Source of the DNA: Candidatus Yanofskyibacteriota bacterium
GTDB taxonomy: Bacteria > Patescibacteriota > Minisyncoccia > 2-02-FULL-40-12 > IGHO2-01-FULL-4-A
Assembly (NCBI GenBank): GCA_903897805.1
Contig: CAIUCV010000008.1
Span: 1 to 50,099 of the forward strand
Length of the DNA: 50,099 nt
Direction of reading: 5' to 3'
Shown here: piece by piece, positions 15,957-24,976 of the stretch
Position numbering within the stretch: the stretch's first letter is position 1
Layout: each line of letters begins with the position of its first letter
Notes under the pieces: generated by a model
What the model was told of the DNA's origin: nothing
Databases searched by the model: none
Seen by the model: only the letters and a program-made list of their open reading frames with translations
Position numbers and translations under genes: made by a program

Positions 15957-17195
15957 CTATAACGGCCGCTCTGCCAAAGTAACCTGAACTGTTTTTTCCT
16001 GGCCTCCGCTTAATACTTTCAGCGTAACCGCATCTCCTACATTATGGGACTGGGTTGCTTGGGCTAAATCGTTATTTTGGTCAATCTTTTTCCCGTCTAT
16101 CTCCAAGATAATATCGCCTTCCTTAATCCCCGCTTTGTCCGCAGGCGAATTTGGGGCAACAGCTACATCGCTTGCACCGCTTCCACGAGTTACGAGCGCG
16201 CCATAATTAACCGACAAATTATTTTTCTGTTTTATGTCGTCGGTGACCAAAACATAACGGATGCCTAAATAGGGGTAACTTATTTTCCCGGTGGTTTCCA
16301 CCTGACTAATGTCTTTTTTCGCCTGATTTATCGGAATGGCAAAGCCGATATTTTGCGCTCCTTGCACAATAGCGGCATTCATGCCAATCACTTGTCCGGC
16401 AAGATTTAAGAGCGGCCCGCCCGAATTGCCCGGATTAATTGCGGCATCGGTTTGAATAACCTCACTTAATGTTTCCGAAGAACCGCCGCCTTCCGAAGCC
16501 GTAATGGATCTTGAAAGACCCGAAATGACCCCTTTGGAAACCGAGTTTGAAAACTGACCGAGAGCATTGCCGATGGCAATGACCGTCTGACCGATTTGCA
16601 AGTTGGCGGAATCGCCCAAAGTTAATGCCGACAAACCGGAGGCGTTGATTTTCACAACGGCCAGATCCTGCACCGGGTCTCTCGCCAACACTTGGGCGGG
16701 GTATTTTTTGCCATCGTTAGTAATGACGGTATAGTTGGCGCCACTGATGTTTACAACGTGCTTATTCGTCAGAATCAATCCGCTGGCATCAATGATGAAA
16801 CCTGAGCCGGCCGCGACTTGCTGAGTTTGGGTTTTGGGCGGTTGAGAGGGTGTGTCGCATTGATTGCCTAAAAATTGCTTGAAAAACGGGTCATCGCAAA
16901 ATTGCTGGAAAGGATTCTGCTGTTCCACAATGGCGACATCTTTGGTCGCGACGATACTGACAACGGCAGGCGAGGCCCGCTTGACCGCGCTTACAACCTT
17001 GGACTCTTCGTCGGTAACCGGCTGATAGGCGTTGCTTTTAGCTCCCGTAAGATGCTGTATCAACGGCGCCGCGCCTTGGTTAAAAAATGTTGCCCCGTAA
17101 TACCCGAAAACCCCGCCGACGACCGCGGAAACCAAAAAGCTTACGATTACTGTCATAATCAGCTTATTTTTAAACATTCGTTTTAAGTTTTTCAT
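15957..17195 (-). CDS. HtrA/DegP-like serine protease with PDZ domain
   Basis: A 412-residue protein: one N-terminal membrane helix (about 11-32), trypsin-like protease domain with catalytic H146 (TNKHVV), D177 (DPVQDLAVV) and S258 (GNSGGPLL), then one PDZ domain (about 320-410, AGIKEGDIILEIDG). It degrades or refolds damaged exported proteins at the outer face of the membrane. The length is normal for Gram-positive-type HtrA with one PDZ. A TAAAAT box ends 7 nt before the ATG, another candidate leaderless start. Single gene. Confidence 0.92.
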   Translation of the reverse strand: MKNLKRMFKNKLIMTVIVSFLVSAVVGGVFGYYGATFFNQGAAPLIQHLTGAKSNAYQPVTDEESKVVSAVKRASPAVVSIVATKDVAIVEQQNPFQQFCDDPFFKQFLGNQCDTPSQPPKTQTQQVAAGSGFIIDASGLILTNKHVVNISGANYTVITNDGKKYPAQVLARDPVQDLAVVKINASGLSALTLGDSANLQIGQTVIAIGNALGQFSNSVSKGVISGLSRSITASEGGGSSETLSEVIQTDAAINPGNSGGPLLNLAGQVIGMNAAIVQGAQNIGFAIPINQAKKDISQVETTGKISYPYLGIRYVLVTDDIKQKNNLSVNYGALVTRGSGASDVAVAPNSPADKAGIKEGDIILEIDGKKIDQNNDLAQATQSHNVGDAVTLKVLSGGQEKTVQVTLAERPL

Positions 17196-17239
17196 AATAG
17201 TTATTTTAGCTTTTTTTTAAAAAAAATCAACCTCTTTAC

Positions 17240-17268
17240 TTGCTTTTATAGATATTATTTTATATAAG
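17240..17268 (+). promoter_or_regulatory. Promoter of the 17308 gene
   Basis: TTGCTT, 17 bp spacer, TATAAG, followed by a leader of about 35 nt carrying AAGGAGGG before the ATG. Confidence 0.6.
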
Positions 17269-17307
17269 TAAGAGATAGGTAAGAGAATCGTTAAATAAGG
17301 AGGGCGC

Positions 17308-17565
17308 ATGTTAAGGGCACTGCCTTCGGGGATTGAGCAGCCAAAAGATCTTTTAAAATATGAAGCGCGTTTATCCGCAGACGACCGAGAAAAAAGCACC
17401 AATAGAATAATCTATGACTTACAAAACGTTGGCTTCAAGGTCTGTTTTACGCGCATTGAAGGAATGGGATTCAGGCCAGAATTAGTGCTAGGGACTGTGA
17501 TATATTCGGGTTTCGAAGAAATTAATGAAGTTATAAGAAGCGTCAGAGAAAATAAGTGGGTCTAA
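17308..17565 (+). CDS. Small protein of unknown function
   Basis: An 85-residue soluble protein (MLRALPSGIEQPKDLLKYEA...), no signal peptide or helix long enough for a membrane. I recognise no family. It is credible as a gene because it has a promoter, a strong AAGGAGGG Shine-Dalgarno 3-10 nt before the ATG and its own terminator 21 nt after the stop. It stands alone on the plus strand between minus-strand genes. Confidence 0.65.
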   Translation: MLRALPSGIEQPKDLLKYEARLSADDREKSTNRIIYDLQNVGFKVCFTRIEGMGFRPELVLGTVIYSGFEEINEVIRSVRENKWV

Positions 17566-17585
17566 AAGCCATTTATCCGTTCAAT

Positions 17586-17606
17586 AACCGCCGAGTTGGC
17601 GGTTTT
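17586..17606 (+). terminator. Intrinsic terminator of the 17308 gene
   Basis: Stem AACCGCC / GGCGGTT, 5-nt loop, followed by TTATGTTT. Confidence 0.7.
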
Positions 17607-17632
17607 ATGTTTAAAGGGGCGATGAGTCAGGC

Positions 17633-18637
17633 TTAACGGTTAGGAAACAGCTCTGCGGCCCGTTCCCAAAACTCCGGGTGATTTTGTTTAGTTTTCATAT
17701 AATACCACCACTCGGCGCCCCAAAGATAAAAAGTGTCAAAGCCGGTCTTGCTTGAAAAATTGATCATCTCGTTAAATTTGTCCAGCCCCATCCGTTCCAG
17801 CTGGACATTGATCAGCGTATCTACGATCGGCTGCAAAAGCCACGGTTCGGCCGGAAGCTCAATTACTAAAGACGGCTTTTTGCCGAATAGGGTTCCGATA
17901 ATATTTTGTTTAATCCTGTAAAAAGCCGGAATAAGAGGATATCTGATCGGCTGGCTTATGTCACCTTGCTTGAAGTAAACATACAGATACATAGTCGTCC
18001 CAAAAACATCCCCGTTTTTATACGCCTTGTACCAAAGCCCCCATTCGCCGCTGTCGCTTAGTAGAACTGGCCGAGCTGGGTCAAGCTTACGCACCAATGT
18101 AATTTCTTCCTTTAAAAAATTCTCATCAAGAGACCCGCAATCGGAACGACTAAAAGCAGCAAAGTACGGCTCATTTTCCACCTGCCAGTATTTTATATTG
18201 TCAAAACCTTTATAGCGATTAACTACGGCCTCAATGTACTGCAGCAATTTTTGATTGCGCGCTTCGGAGTCTAATTTCTGGGCCCAGTCGGGTATATGGC
18301 ATTCCGGCCAGCCGGGCAGGCGGCGGCCGACGGCCAAAATTACCGAAGCGCCGCGTTTTTGCGCTTCCCGAATCTGAAAATCAAGTTCCGAAAAATTAAA
18401 TTCCCCGTCCACCGGCTCGGTATTCGGCCAATGAGCCGACAATCGGAAATTGCGAACCTTCAAGTCATCAAGTAGGGCCAGATAAACTTTCTTCCAGTCC
18501 AATTTCAGCTCATCGGAATGGAACTTGCTGAAAGAAACGCCGTAAGTGAACTCCGCCGGCACTTTTCTGAACGAGAACAAAAATAAAACCAAAAAAATCA
18601 CTCCGATAACAATGAAAAAATTATATCTTCTTTTCAT
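17633..18637 (-). CDS. Membrane-anchored glycoside hydrolase, TIM-barrel clan GH-A type
   Basis: A 334-residue protein with a signal anchor (residues 6-23). Sequence features of clan GH-A enzymes are present: the FRLSAHWPNTEP strand near 64-75, the acid/base glutamate E156 in WQVENEP, and a candidate nucleophile E260 (or E264) in SLVIELPAEPW. It resembles cellulase-like (GH5) or GH39-like proteins; the family number is not certain. It acts outside the membrane. Last gene of an apparent operon with the EamA transporter (7-nt gap) and the GH1 enzyme. Confidence 0.75.
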   Translation of the reverse strand: MKRRYNFFIVIGVIFLVLFLFSFRKVPAEFTYGVSFSKFHSDELKLDWKKVYLALLDDLKVRNFRLSAHWPNTEPVDGEFNFSELDFQIREAQKRGASVILAVGRRLPGWPECHIPDWAQKLDSEARNQKLLQYIEAVVNRYKGFDNIKYWQVENEPYFAAFSRSDCGSLDENFLKEEITLVRKLDPARPVLLSDSGEWGLWYKAYKNGDVFGTTMYLYVYFKQGDISQPIRYPLIPAFYRIKQNIIGTLFGKKPSLVIELPAEPWLLQPIVDTLINVQLERMGLDKFNEMINFSSKTGFDTFYLWGAEWWYYMKTKQNHPEFWERAAELFPNR

Positions 18638-18644
18638 ATATAAG

Positions 18645-19532
18645 TTATTTTACAAAAAGAAGGACCAACCCCGCTATTATCACTGCCGTAGCCACTGATT
18701 TTTCTAGTATCTCTTTTACCCCCGTTGCTTCGCGGAAATATTCGGGGAATTTTCTACTGAAAATCAGGGCCAGAAAAAGCAAAAAAACAAACTGGGTGCC
18801 ACCGAGTGCATTCACCATTGAAACATTACCCAGCTTTATTGAATAGATAATCAAAAAGTAGGCAAATCCCGCCAGGGTCTTATTCAAAACTACGACCGTT
18901 TTAATCCCGGCTGATGACTGTTTTAAATTTTCACGAATATCTCTCCTGTTGGATGGCACGAACAGAAGAAGCAGGACACCGGTTACACTTCCTAACTCCG
19001 CCCAAAAAAGACCATTCCAAAATGAAGTTTGGCTGAAAATTTCTTTCAAGAAAATTGACGAAAGCGCAGACAAACAACCGGCTAAGCAAACATAAAACAA
19101 AGATTTCCAGGTAAAACGGAAATATGACATGACCAGCGTGCCGATAACCAATAAAGCAAAACCAGCCAAGAAATTTCCAGTTAATCCTCCTAGCAAAAAA
19201 AGGGGGGCCAATCCAAACACTGCGATGGCCGAAATGGCGGCAAATACGGGAGATACATCCGAGGCCTCCGAAATCTTAAGGGCCCGGTAAAGAAAAAGCA
19301 GGGAAAAAGTCAAAGCAACCCCGAAGAAAAGCGAGAACTCGAGCAATTTCGGCGTCGGACTTAAGACAACACCAAAAGGCAGAAGCCCGATTACGATAAG
19401 CAGTAAAATATTGTTATAAAAAGTATAAACAGCTGGTTTGTTTATCGCCGGCGTTGAAACCATAAATCTGTCGATCAGGGTGACAACCGCAAAAATCGCT
19501 TGGGCAAAGATTGTTATAATTATCCAGGACAC
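18645..19532 (-). CDS. EamA/DMT-family transporter
   Basis: A 295-residue protein with about ten hydrophobic helices in two repeats, as in drug/metabolite transporters. The start MSWIIITIFAQAIFAVVTLIDRFMVS matches CPR-type EamA proteins. Lies between the two glycosidase genes with gaps of 14 and 7 nt, so a role in moving a sugar or its product is plausible. Substrate cannot be read from the sequence. Confidence 0.8.
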   Translation of the reverse strand: MSWIIITIFAQAIFAVVTLIDRFMVSTPAINKPAVYTFYNNILLLIVIGLLPFGVVLSPTPKLLEFSLFFGVALTFSLLFLYRALKISEASDVSPVFAAISAIAVFGLAPLFLLGGLTGNFLAGFALLVIGTLVMSYFRFTWKSLFYVCLAGCLSALSSIFLKEIFSQTSFWNGLFWAELGSVTGVLLLLFVPSNRRDIRENLKQSSAGIKTVVVLNKTLAGFAYFLIIYSIKLGNVSMVNALGGTQFVFLLFLALIFSRKFPEYFREATGVKEILEKSVATAVIIAGLVLLFVK

Positions 19533-19546
19533 GGATGTTTAATCGT

Positions 19547-20755
19547 TTAAGAATTGGTTTCGCAGATTTTTTTGTATTCGTACGCTGACGGCCTGATTCT
19601 GCGCTCCATCGTTTTGAAATCAACCTCAACCAAACCGAATCTTGGCCTAAATCCGTCTGGCAATCCAAAATTACTCGAAGGCAAGGAAGACCAGGGCCAT
19701 TCAAAATTATCTAAAAGGGACCAGTGAAAATAGCCCCTCACGTCTATTTTATCATCAATCGCACGTTTTATCCAATAGAGATGGTCTTTTATAAATTTGG
19801 CGCGCTTCATGTCTTTGGCATCGGCAATCCCGTTTTCAGTGATATAGACCGGTTTGTGATACCGCTTCAGTTCCATCAGGACATTATAAATTCCTTTCGG
19901 ATAAATGTCCCAACCTAGATCTGACTTTTCATACTGTTTTTTATCGCCGAATTTCTTGTGAAAATAATAATTCAGTCCGATAAAGTCCTGACGCCCGTAG
20001 ATTTTTCGCAAAAATCTGTGGTTTTGGAACCAAATCAAGAATTTTGCCAGAAGATAATTAAAAGGATTGGCGCTGGATTCAAAACTTATATTGTCCGTAG
20101 TAATACCAATTTGGAAAGCGGGGTTGACGGCCTTAATTTTTACGTATGCTGCATTGTGCGACGTTATCATATTCTTTACAACCCCAAGATAACGAAAAAG
20201 GGATAACGGGTAATACCATTTTTTAAGCGGTAGCCAATTACCGTCCAAGTAGCCCATGTTGGCGAAAACCATCGGTTCATTTATGGTTATCCAAAACTTA
20301 GGTATCCCGCTCCCCTGTCCGAGATTTTTGACGACGTACTCGCAATAGCGGGAAAAATAAAAAGGCGCTTTTTTGCTTTCAAAACCACCCTTCCTTACAA
20401 ACCAAATCGGTAAGGTAAAGTGCCAGAGTGTTACAAATGGCTCAATCCCCCGCTCCCGCAGGGCCCTCAATACCTTCCGGTAATGTTCAATCTCGGCCTC
20501 ATCAAATTTCCCTTCCTCCGGCTCAACCCGCGCCCATTCAATAGAAAAACGGTGGGCGTTTTGGCTCAGCGATTTAATAATGTCAAAATCCTTTTCGTAA
20601 AGGTTGTAGTGGTCGCAGGCACGGCCAGCCGGCGGTACTTTACCCTGCCTTGCCGCTTCGGCCCAGTCGTTGTTTTCGACCTCGCCTTCCACTTGATATG
20701 CGGAGGTAGCACTGCCCCAATAAAAACCTGCTGGAAATTTAAATTCTTGATCCAT
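19547..20755 (-). CDS. GH1 family beta-glycosidase
   Basis: A 402-residue cytoplasmic enzyme starting MDQEFKFPAGFYWGSATSAYQVEG. Acid/base E160 (TINEP) and nucleophile E307 (ITENG) of family GH1 are both present, as is the NFEWPW region of the aglycone site. It cleaves beta-glucosides or beta-galactosides. I use the ATG at 20755, not the longer frame: this start matches the family, and a TGGTATAAT extended -10 ends 7 nt before it. First gene of the GH1-EamA-glycosidase operon. Confidence 0.92.
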   Translation of the reverse strand: MDQEFKFPAGFYWGSATSAYQVEGEVENNDWAEAARQGKVPPAGRACDHYNLYEKDFDIIKSLSQNAHRFSIEWARVEPEEGKFDEAEIEHYRKVLRALRERGIEPFVTLWHFTLPIWFVRKGGFESKKAPFYFSRYCEYVVKNLGQGSGIPKFWITINEPMVFANMGYLDGNWLPLKKWYYPLSLFRYLGVVKNMITSHNAAYVKIKAVNPAFQIGITTDNISFESSANPFNYLLAKFLIWFQNHRFLRKIYGRQDFIGLNYYFHKKFGDKKQYEKSDLGWDIYPKGIYNVLMELKRYHKPVYITENGIADAKDMKRAKFIKDHLYWIKRAIDDKIDVRGYFHWSLLDNFEWPWSSLPSSNFGLPDGFRPRFGLVEVDFKTMERRIRPSAYEYKKICETNS

Positions 20756-20762
20756 CAATTTA

Positions 20763-20771
20763 ATTATACCA
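20763..20771 (-). promoter_or_regulatory. Extended -10 promoter of the GH1 operon
   Basis: Minus strand TGGTATAAT; the -10 ends 7 nt before the ATG, so the message should be leaderless. No good -35. Confidence 0.6.
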
Positions 20772-20806
20772 GCTTTTGCTTGTGCGGCGAAATTAAAGCA
20801 GGGGGC

Positions 20807-20835
20807 TTGCATTTTCTTTTGTTTTGCCCTATAAT
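20807..20835 (+). promoter_or_regulatory. Promoter of the 20857 gene
   Basis: TTGCAT at 20807-20812, 17 bp spacer, TATAAT at 20830-20835. Confidence 0.7.
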
Positions 20836-20856
20836 TAAATCTTAATGGAGACAATT

Positions 20857-21192
20857 ATGGAAAAAACCACAGAAAACTCGGAGGAAAGAAGGAAAGAGTG
20901 GCTCAAAAGAGGGCCATTGAGCGAAGAAGAAAAGGCGACCTTGAAGAGGTTGCGTCTAGAGCAGATGTCCGCAAGGGCGGAATTGCTAGAGGAGAAAAGG
21001 GATATTTTGCAAGTGTTACAGTTCAGGGAAGAACACTGTAAGGGCCTGACCGCCGAGGAAGATAGGGAATATCAAGAGTTGCTGCCGTTCTCCGGAGAGG
21101 CGACCGCCCGCAAGGCTGGTGAATGGACCCCTGAAGATGCCAAAAAACTGCAAAGGTTTTACCAACTAGCAGAAAAGAAAAGGGGTAAATAG
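20857..21192 (+). CDS. Small charged helical protein of unknown function
   Basis: A 111-residue, highly charged, probably coiled-coil protein (EERRKEWLKRGPLSEEEKATLKRLR). The frame is open from an ATG at 20845, but the -10 box would place the transcript start near 20842 and GGAG at 20847-20850 sits 6 nt before the ATG at 20857, so I use the latter. Own promoter and terminator; no recognised family. Confidence 0.65.
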   Translation: MEKTTENSEERRKEWLKRGPLSEEEKATLKRLRLEQMSARAELLEEKRDILQVLQFREEHCKGLTAEEDREYQELLPFSGEATARKAGEWTPEDAKKLQRFYQLAEKKRGK

Positions 21193-21212
21193 AAAAAATT
21201 CGCCGGAAAGAA

Positions 21213-21241
21213 AAACCACTCGAGGAGGGTGGTTTGTTTTT
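21213..21241 (+). terminator. Intrinsic terminator of the 20857 gene
   Basis: Stem AAACCAC / GTGGTTT with a 9-nt loop, followed by GTTTTTC. Confidence 0.7.
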
Positions 21242-21356
21242 CTAACCTAACTTTATTAACCGGTATTTTTTGATATCGGCCGGATTGAATGAGGCGCGTT
21301 TATGTTATTGTTGTATAATAGTAAAAAGCGGCGTATTTTAAATTTACGGAGGACAA

Positions 21357-21950
21357 ATGAATATCTCAATCGCCAAAATATTGTCACTTTTGCTTGGCTA
21401 TCGCTACGTCCTACTCTTCCCTATTGTTGTTTTTGAGGGGCCAATAATTACGGTCATCGCCGGATTTTTCATCTCGCTCGGGTACTTCAACGGTCCCATA
21501 GCTTACGCTATTATCGCGGCTGCCGACCTGACCGGCGATGCGCTGCATTATTCTGTCGGCCGTTTGAGCCGATATAAATACGCTGCCAAAATTATCGGTT
21601 TTTTGGGCATCAATCAAGCGCGACTGGAAAGAGTTGAGCGTCATTTTGAGCAACATCCCAAAAAAACGCTGCTTCTTGGAAAAATGACCCACGGTATCGG
21701 AGGAATTCCGCTTGTGGCCGCCGGTATGGCGAGAATGCCCTTCCGCAAGTTCATATGGATTAATTTGCTTGCGACATTGCCCAAGTCGCTAGTACTCCTG
21801 CTAATCGGATATTTCTTCGGCCAATATGTTTATCAGATTAAAAAATACTTTGATATCGGCGCTATTTTGATGCTGATTTTGGCAATTTCGCTAGCGATTT
21901 TCTATTTCGTAGCCGTCAGATTGGCTAATAAATCTTCCCACGACGAATAG
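21357..21950 (+). CDS. DedA/VTT-family membrane protein
   Basis: A 197-residue membrane protein with the DedA pattern: FEGPIITVIAGFF near the start, the GDALHYSVGR motif, and the GKMTHGIGG...AGMARMPFRKF block. DedA proteins act as lipid flippases/scramblases for undecaprenyl phosphate or phospholipids and support membrane integrity. GGAGG lies 5-9 nt before the ATG and a TATAAT is at 21314-21319. First gene of a four-gene run with the alpha/beta hydrolase and two glycosyltransferases (1-nt gap, then two ATGA overlaps), so a role in glycolipid or envelope assembly fits. Confidence 0.88.
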   Translation: MNISIAKILSLLLGYRYVLLFPIVVFEGPIITVIAGFFISLGYFNGPIAYAIIAAADLTGDALHYSVGRLSRYKYAAKIIGFLGINQARLERVERHFEQHPKKTLLLGKMTHGIGGIPLVAAGMARMPFRKFIWINLLATLPKSLVLLLIGYFFGQYVYQIKKYFDIGAILMLILAISLAIFYFVAVRLANKSSHDE

Positions 21951-21951
21951 T

Positions 21952-22776
21952 ATGATAAATCTTGAAAAAAAGTTTATCACGACTGAGAATGGGAAGATTT
22001 TTTATTTTTCGCGCATTATATCCAAAGATCGGCCGACAGTCCTGCTTCTTCACGGCCTATCTTCAAATCACACGGCATGGTTTGAATTAATGGAAACCTT
22101 AGATAAAAACGGTATCAACAGTTTGGCGCCTGACTTACGCGGCCATGGCTTTTCGGATAAGACCAAGAAAAAAGAATTGTATAAATTCCCCGTATTTAAA
22201 AATGACGTTGAATTGATCGTCAAAAAAGAAGGGCTAGATGGCGTTCATTTGATCGGATACTCGTTCGGCGGCTATATCGGGATGGACTTTGCCGCAGCTA
22301 ATCCCCTGTCGGCTAAAAGTTTGATCTTGATCAGCGCCAATCATGTTAACCCGCTGAAATATACCCCGTTTTCGTTTTTGACCCCGGCTGCCCACGCTCT
22401 TCTTGATACTTTGGCCCTCCTGTTAATTTGGCAAAAAAGAGAACAGTATCACTATTTTGACCAAAGGGATCCTTATGGGTATTGGGAATCAACGCTCAAA
22501 GGACTGACGACAATGCCCCTCTCAATAAATTTTTGGATGCTGTCGGAAGTTTTACGGCTGAATTTAAAAAACTCTGTTGATAAAATAAAATGTCCGACTT
22601 TGATAATGCACGGGAAAAACGATCCGTTCGTCACCGAAGCTGAAGTCAACGACATGGCGGCGAAAATATCCGATTGCCGGGTTGTTCACTTGGAAGATTC
22701 CGGCCATTATTTGGCCTTGCATTACCAAGAAAAGATCGCCGAAGAAACATTAAAGTTCTTGCACCAAGTTTTATGA
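21952..22776 (+). CDS. Alpha/beta-fold hydrolase
   Basis: A 274-residue hydrolase with oxyanion-hole motif LLHGLSSNHTAW, nucleophile elbow GYSFGG (S104), acid D224 (HGKNDPF) and histidine H252 (DSGHYL). No signal peptide, so cytoplasmic. Substrate unknown; placed after DedA and before two glycosyltransferases it may act on a lipid or acylated sugar. Its stop overlaps the next ATG (ATGA at 22773-22776). Confidence 0.85.
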   Translation: MINLEKKFITTENGKIFYFSRIISKDRPTVLLLHGLSSNHTAWFELMETLDKNGINSLAPDLRGHGFSDKTKKKELYKFPVFKNDVELIVKKEGLDGVHLIGYSFGGYIGMDFAAANPLSAKSLILISANHVNPLKYTPFSFLTPAAHALLDTLALLLIWQKREQYHYFDQRDPYGYWESTLKGLTTMPLSINFWMLSEVLRLNLKNSVDKIKCPTLIMHGKNDPFVTEAEVNDMAAKISDCRVVHLEDSGHYLALHYQEKIAEETLKFLHQVL

Positions 22777-23942
22777 AAATTGCCATTTTTAGCGATACAT
22801 TTTCTCCTCAAATCAATGGCGTCGCCCGCGTGGCTCACCAATCAGCTGAAATCCTGGCCAAATTGGGGCATCAAGTCATGGTTCTGACGGCCGCGGCGAG
22901 AACCAATAAGGAAAAACTAACAAGTAACAACGGATTCAGCGTGGCATTTTGTCCGTCGTTACCCGTCGGAGTTTATCCCGGGGAAAGAGCCGCTCTGCCC
23001 TTTGGTTTTTCAGCATTCTCAAAAATTAAAAAATTCGGCCCGGAAATAATCCATAGCCATACGCCCTTTGCAATTGGCTGGGGATCGGTGTTCGCTTCAA
23101 AAATTTCAGGAATAAAACTTATCGGAACTCATCACACTTTTTACGACCATTATTTAAAGTATATCAAAATGGATTATAGGTGGGCAAAGTGGTTAACCTG
23201 GAAATATACGGTCAGATATTACAATTTTTGCGATTTGGTTATAAGTCCGTCAAAGTCCTTGGCCGATGAATTGGTTAATCGTGGTTTGTATAAACCTATA
23301 AGGATTATCGCCAACGCGATAGACACTAACTTCTTCAAGCCAGCATCCCCCGAAATCAAAAAGCGCCTAAAAAAGAAATTCGGAATCGCTGATTGTTCGC
23401 TCATATACATGGGACGCCTAAGTTACGAAAAGAACATCGACCAAGCATTAAGAGCATTCTCTTTAGCTGCCAAAGAGAACTCCCGAATTAGTTTTATGAT
23501 TGTCGGCGACGGTCCGGAAAAAATAAATCTGGAAAATTTTGCATCTGATCTTGGCATAAGAAATAAGGTCATTTTCACAGGGTTTCTGCGGGATGGCAAA
23601 TTGCTTGAAACGCTCCAGGCCAGCGACATTTTCATAACCGCCAGTAAAAGCGAAAATATGCCCCTCTCCGTTTTGGAAGCAATGGCCACGGGGTTGCCTA
23701 TTGTGGCGGTTGCGGAAAAAGGCATGCCCGAGATTGTAAAAAACGGTATTAACGGGTTTCTGGCTGGTGCGGACGATTGGAGAACAATGTCCGAACACAT
23801 CTTACAAATATGTTCTGATAAAAAATTAAGAGAAAAGTTCAGTTCCGCCTCCCACGTTTTAGCTGCAGACCATTCGCCCGCAAATATAGGCGGCCTGCTT
23901 GAGAAAACCTACCAAGAAGTGTTAAACGGAAAAATAACATGA
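22773..23942 (+). CDS. GT4-family glycosyltransferase
   Basis: A 389-residue GT-B glycosyltransferase. MKIAIFSDTFSPQINGVARV is the typical N-terminus of mannosyl/glucosyl-diacylglycerol transferases; the nucleotide-sugar site is seen in the YMGRLSYEKN loop and the E-x7-E motif within SKSENMPLSVLEAMATGLP. The start is the ATG overlapping the hydrolase stop; the frame is open further upstream but the extra residues do not fit the family. Likely transfers a sugar from NDP-sugar or GDP-mannose to a lipid at the inner face of the membrane. Confidence 0.88.
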   Translation: MKIAIFSDTFSPQINGVARVAHQSAEILAKLGHQVMVLTAAARTNKEKLTSNNGFSVAFCPSLPVGVYPGERAALPFGFSAFSKIKKFGPEIIHSHTPFAIGWGSVFASKISGIKLIGTHHTFYDHYLKYIKMDYRWAKWLTWKYTVRYYNFCDLVISPSKSLADELVNRGLYKPIRIIANAIDTNFFKPASPEIKKRLKKKFGIADCSLIYMGRLSYEKNIDQALRAFSLAAKENSRISFMIVGDGPEKINLENFASDLGIRNKVIFTGFLRDGKLLETLQASDIFITASKSENMPLSVLEAMATGLPIVAVAEKGMPEIVKNGINGFLAGADDWRTMSEHILQICSDKKLREKFSSASHVLAADHSPANIGGLLEKTYQEVLNGKIT

Positions 23943-24946
23943 AAATTTGTCTTTATCTGGAATTTTATAATTTTCGGGGGGGAATTTTTTATAAAAAAAT
24001 AGGCACGGGCCTGCTCTCATCATATAGGAATCAAGAAGTTATGCTGAAAAGTTTAGGTATTGATTTTGTTGAAAGGTGGGATGATTCTTGCGATATCTTG
24101 CAAATAAACACGCCCTGGCTTAAATCAATCTGGCTCATAAAAAAGGCAAGAAACAGGGGTAAAAAAATAATCATCTGGGCCCATGTCACAGCCGAAGACA
24201 TAAAGGGAGTTTTTTGGTTTGGGTCTCTCGTCTCCCCTGTCTTAAAAAGATATCTGATTTTCGCCTACGGTTTGGCTGACTTGGTCTTCTGCCCCAGCGC
24301 CTATACCAAATCTTTGCTGATAGCTTACGGCCTTCCCGAAAAAAAATTAGTCGTCCAGTCAAACGGCGTTGACTTAAAAGATTTCTTTTCAGATGCCGAG
24401 GAAAGGGTTCGGGCCAGAGCCGCTTTTAAACTGCGGGGATTGGTCGTCGGCACTATAGGTCTGGCTATTCCCAGAAAAGGAATAGCCACTTTTTTGTCGT
24501 TAGCCCGCGATTTCCCGCAAATCCAGTTCATTTGGTTTGGCAAGATTTACAGTTCTCTGATGGCAAAACCGCTCCCAAAGAACCTGCCGCTCAATGTCGT
24601 ATTTACGGGTTTCGTGGAAAACATCAGAGCGGCTTTCAATTCTTTAGATATTTTTATTTTTCCGTCTCACGAGGAAAATCAAGGCATGGCAATACTGGAA
24701 GCGGCAGCGGCGGGCTTGCCAATACTTGTTCGCGACATTCCGGTTTATCAGGGCTGGCTTGTTCATGGCGAAAATTGCTTAAAAGCAAAAAACAACGAAG
24801 AATTTTCCGGTTATCTGAAAAAGTTATTAGAAGACGGGAATTTACAAAAGCGCTTGGGAGAAAACGCAAAAATTTTGGCTCAAAAAGAAAGTTTACCGGA
24901 AATAGCAAAAAAAACTCTGGCTATTTACCAGAATCTGCTAAAATAA
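23939..24946 (+). CDS. GT4-family glycosyltransferase, second enzyme
   Basis: A 335-residue GT-B enzyme with VGTIGLAIPRKG (donor-site loop) and HEENQGMAILEAAAAGLP (E-x7-E). It starts within the stop of the preceding glycosyltransferase (ATGA) and is the last gene of the DedA operon. Together the pair could make a diglycosyl lipid, an inference from order and coupling. Acceptor unknown. Confidence 0.87.
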   Translation: MKICLYLEFYNFRGGIFYKKIGTGLLSSYRNQEVMLKSLGIDFVERWDDSCDILQINTPWLKSIWLIKKARNRGKKIIIWAHVTAEDIKGVFWFGSLVSPVLKRYLIFAYGLADLVFCPSAYTKSLLIAYGLPEKKLVVQSNGVDLKDFFSDAEERVRARAAFKLRGLVVGTIGLAIPRKGIATFLSLARDFPQIQFIWFGKIYSSLMAKPLPKNLPLNVVFTGFVENIRAAFNSLDIFIFPSHEENQGMAILEAAAAGLPILVRDIPVYQGWLVHGENCLKAKNNEEFSGYLKKLLEDGNLQKRLGENAKILAQKESLPEIAKKTLAIYQNLLK

Positions 24947-24976
24947 GCGAAGTGATAAAAAGTTCTTTGATATTAA

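Noticed and set aside
21285-21319. TTGAAT and TATAAT as the DedA promoter
   Set aside because: The spacing is 23 bp; only the -10 is credible.
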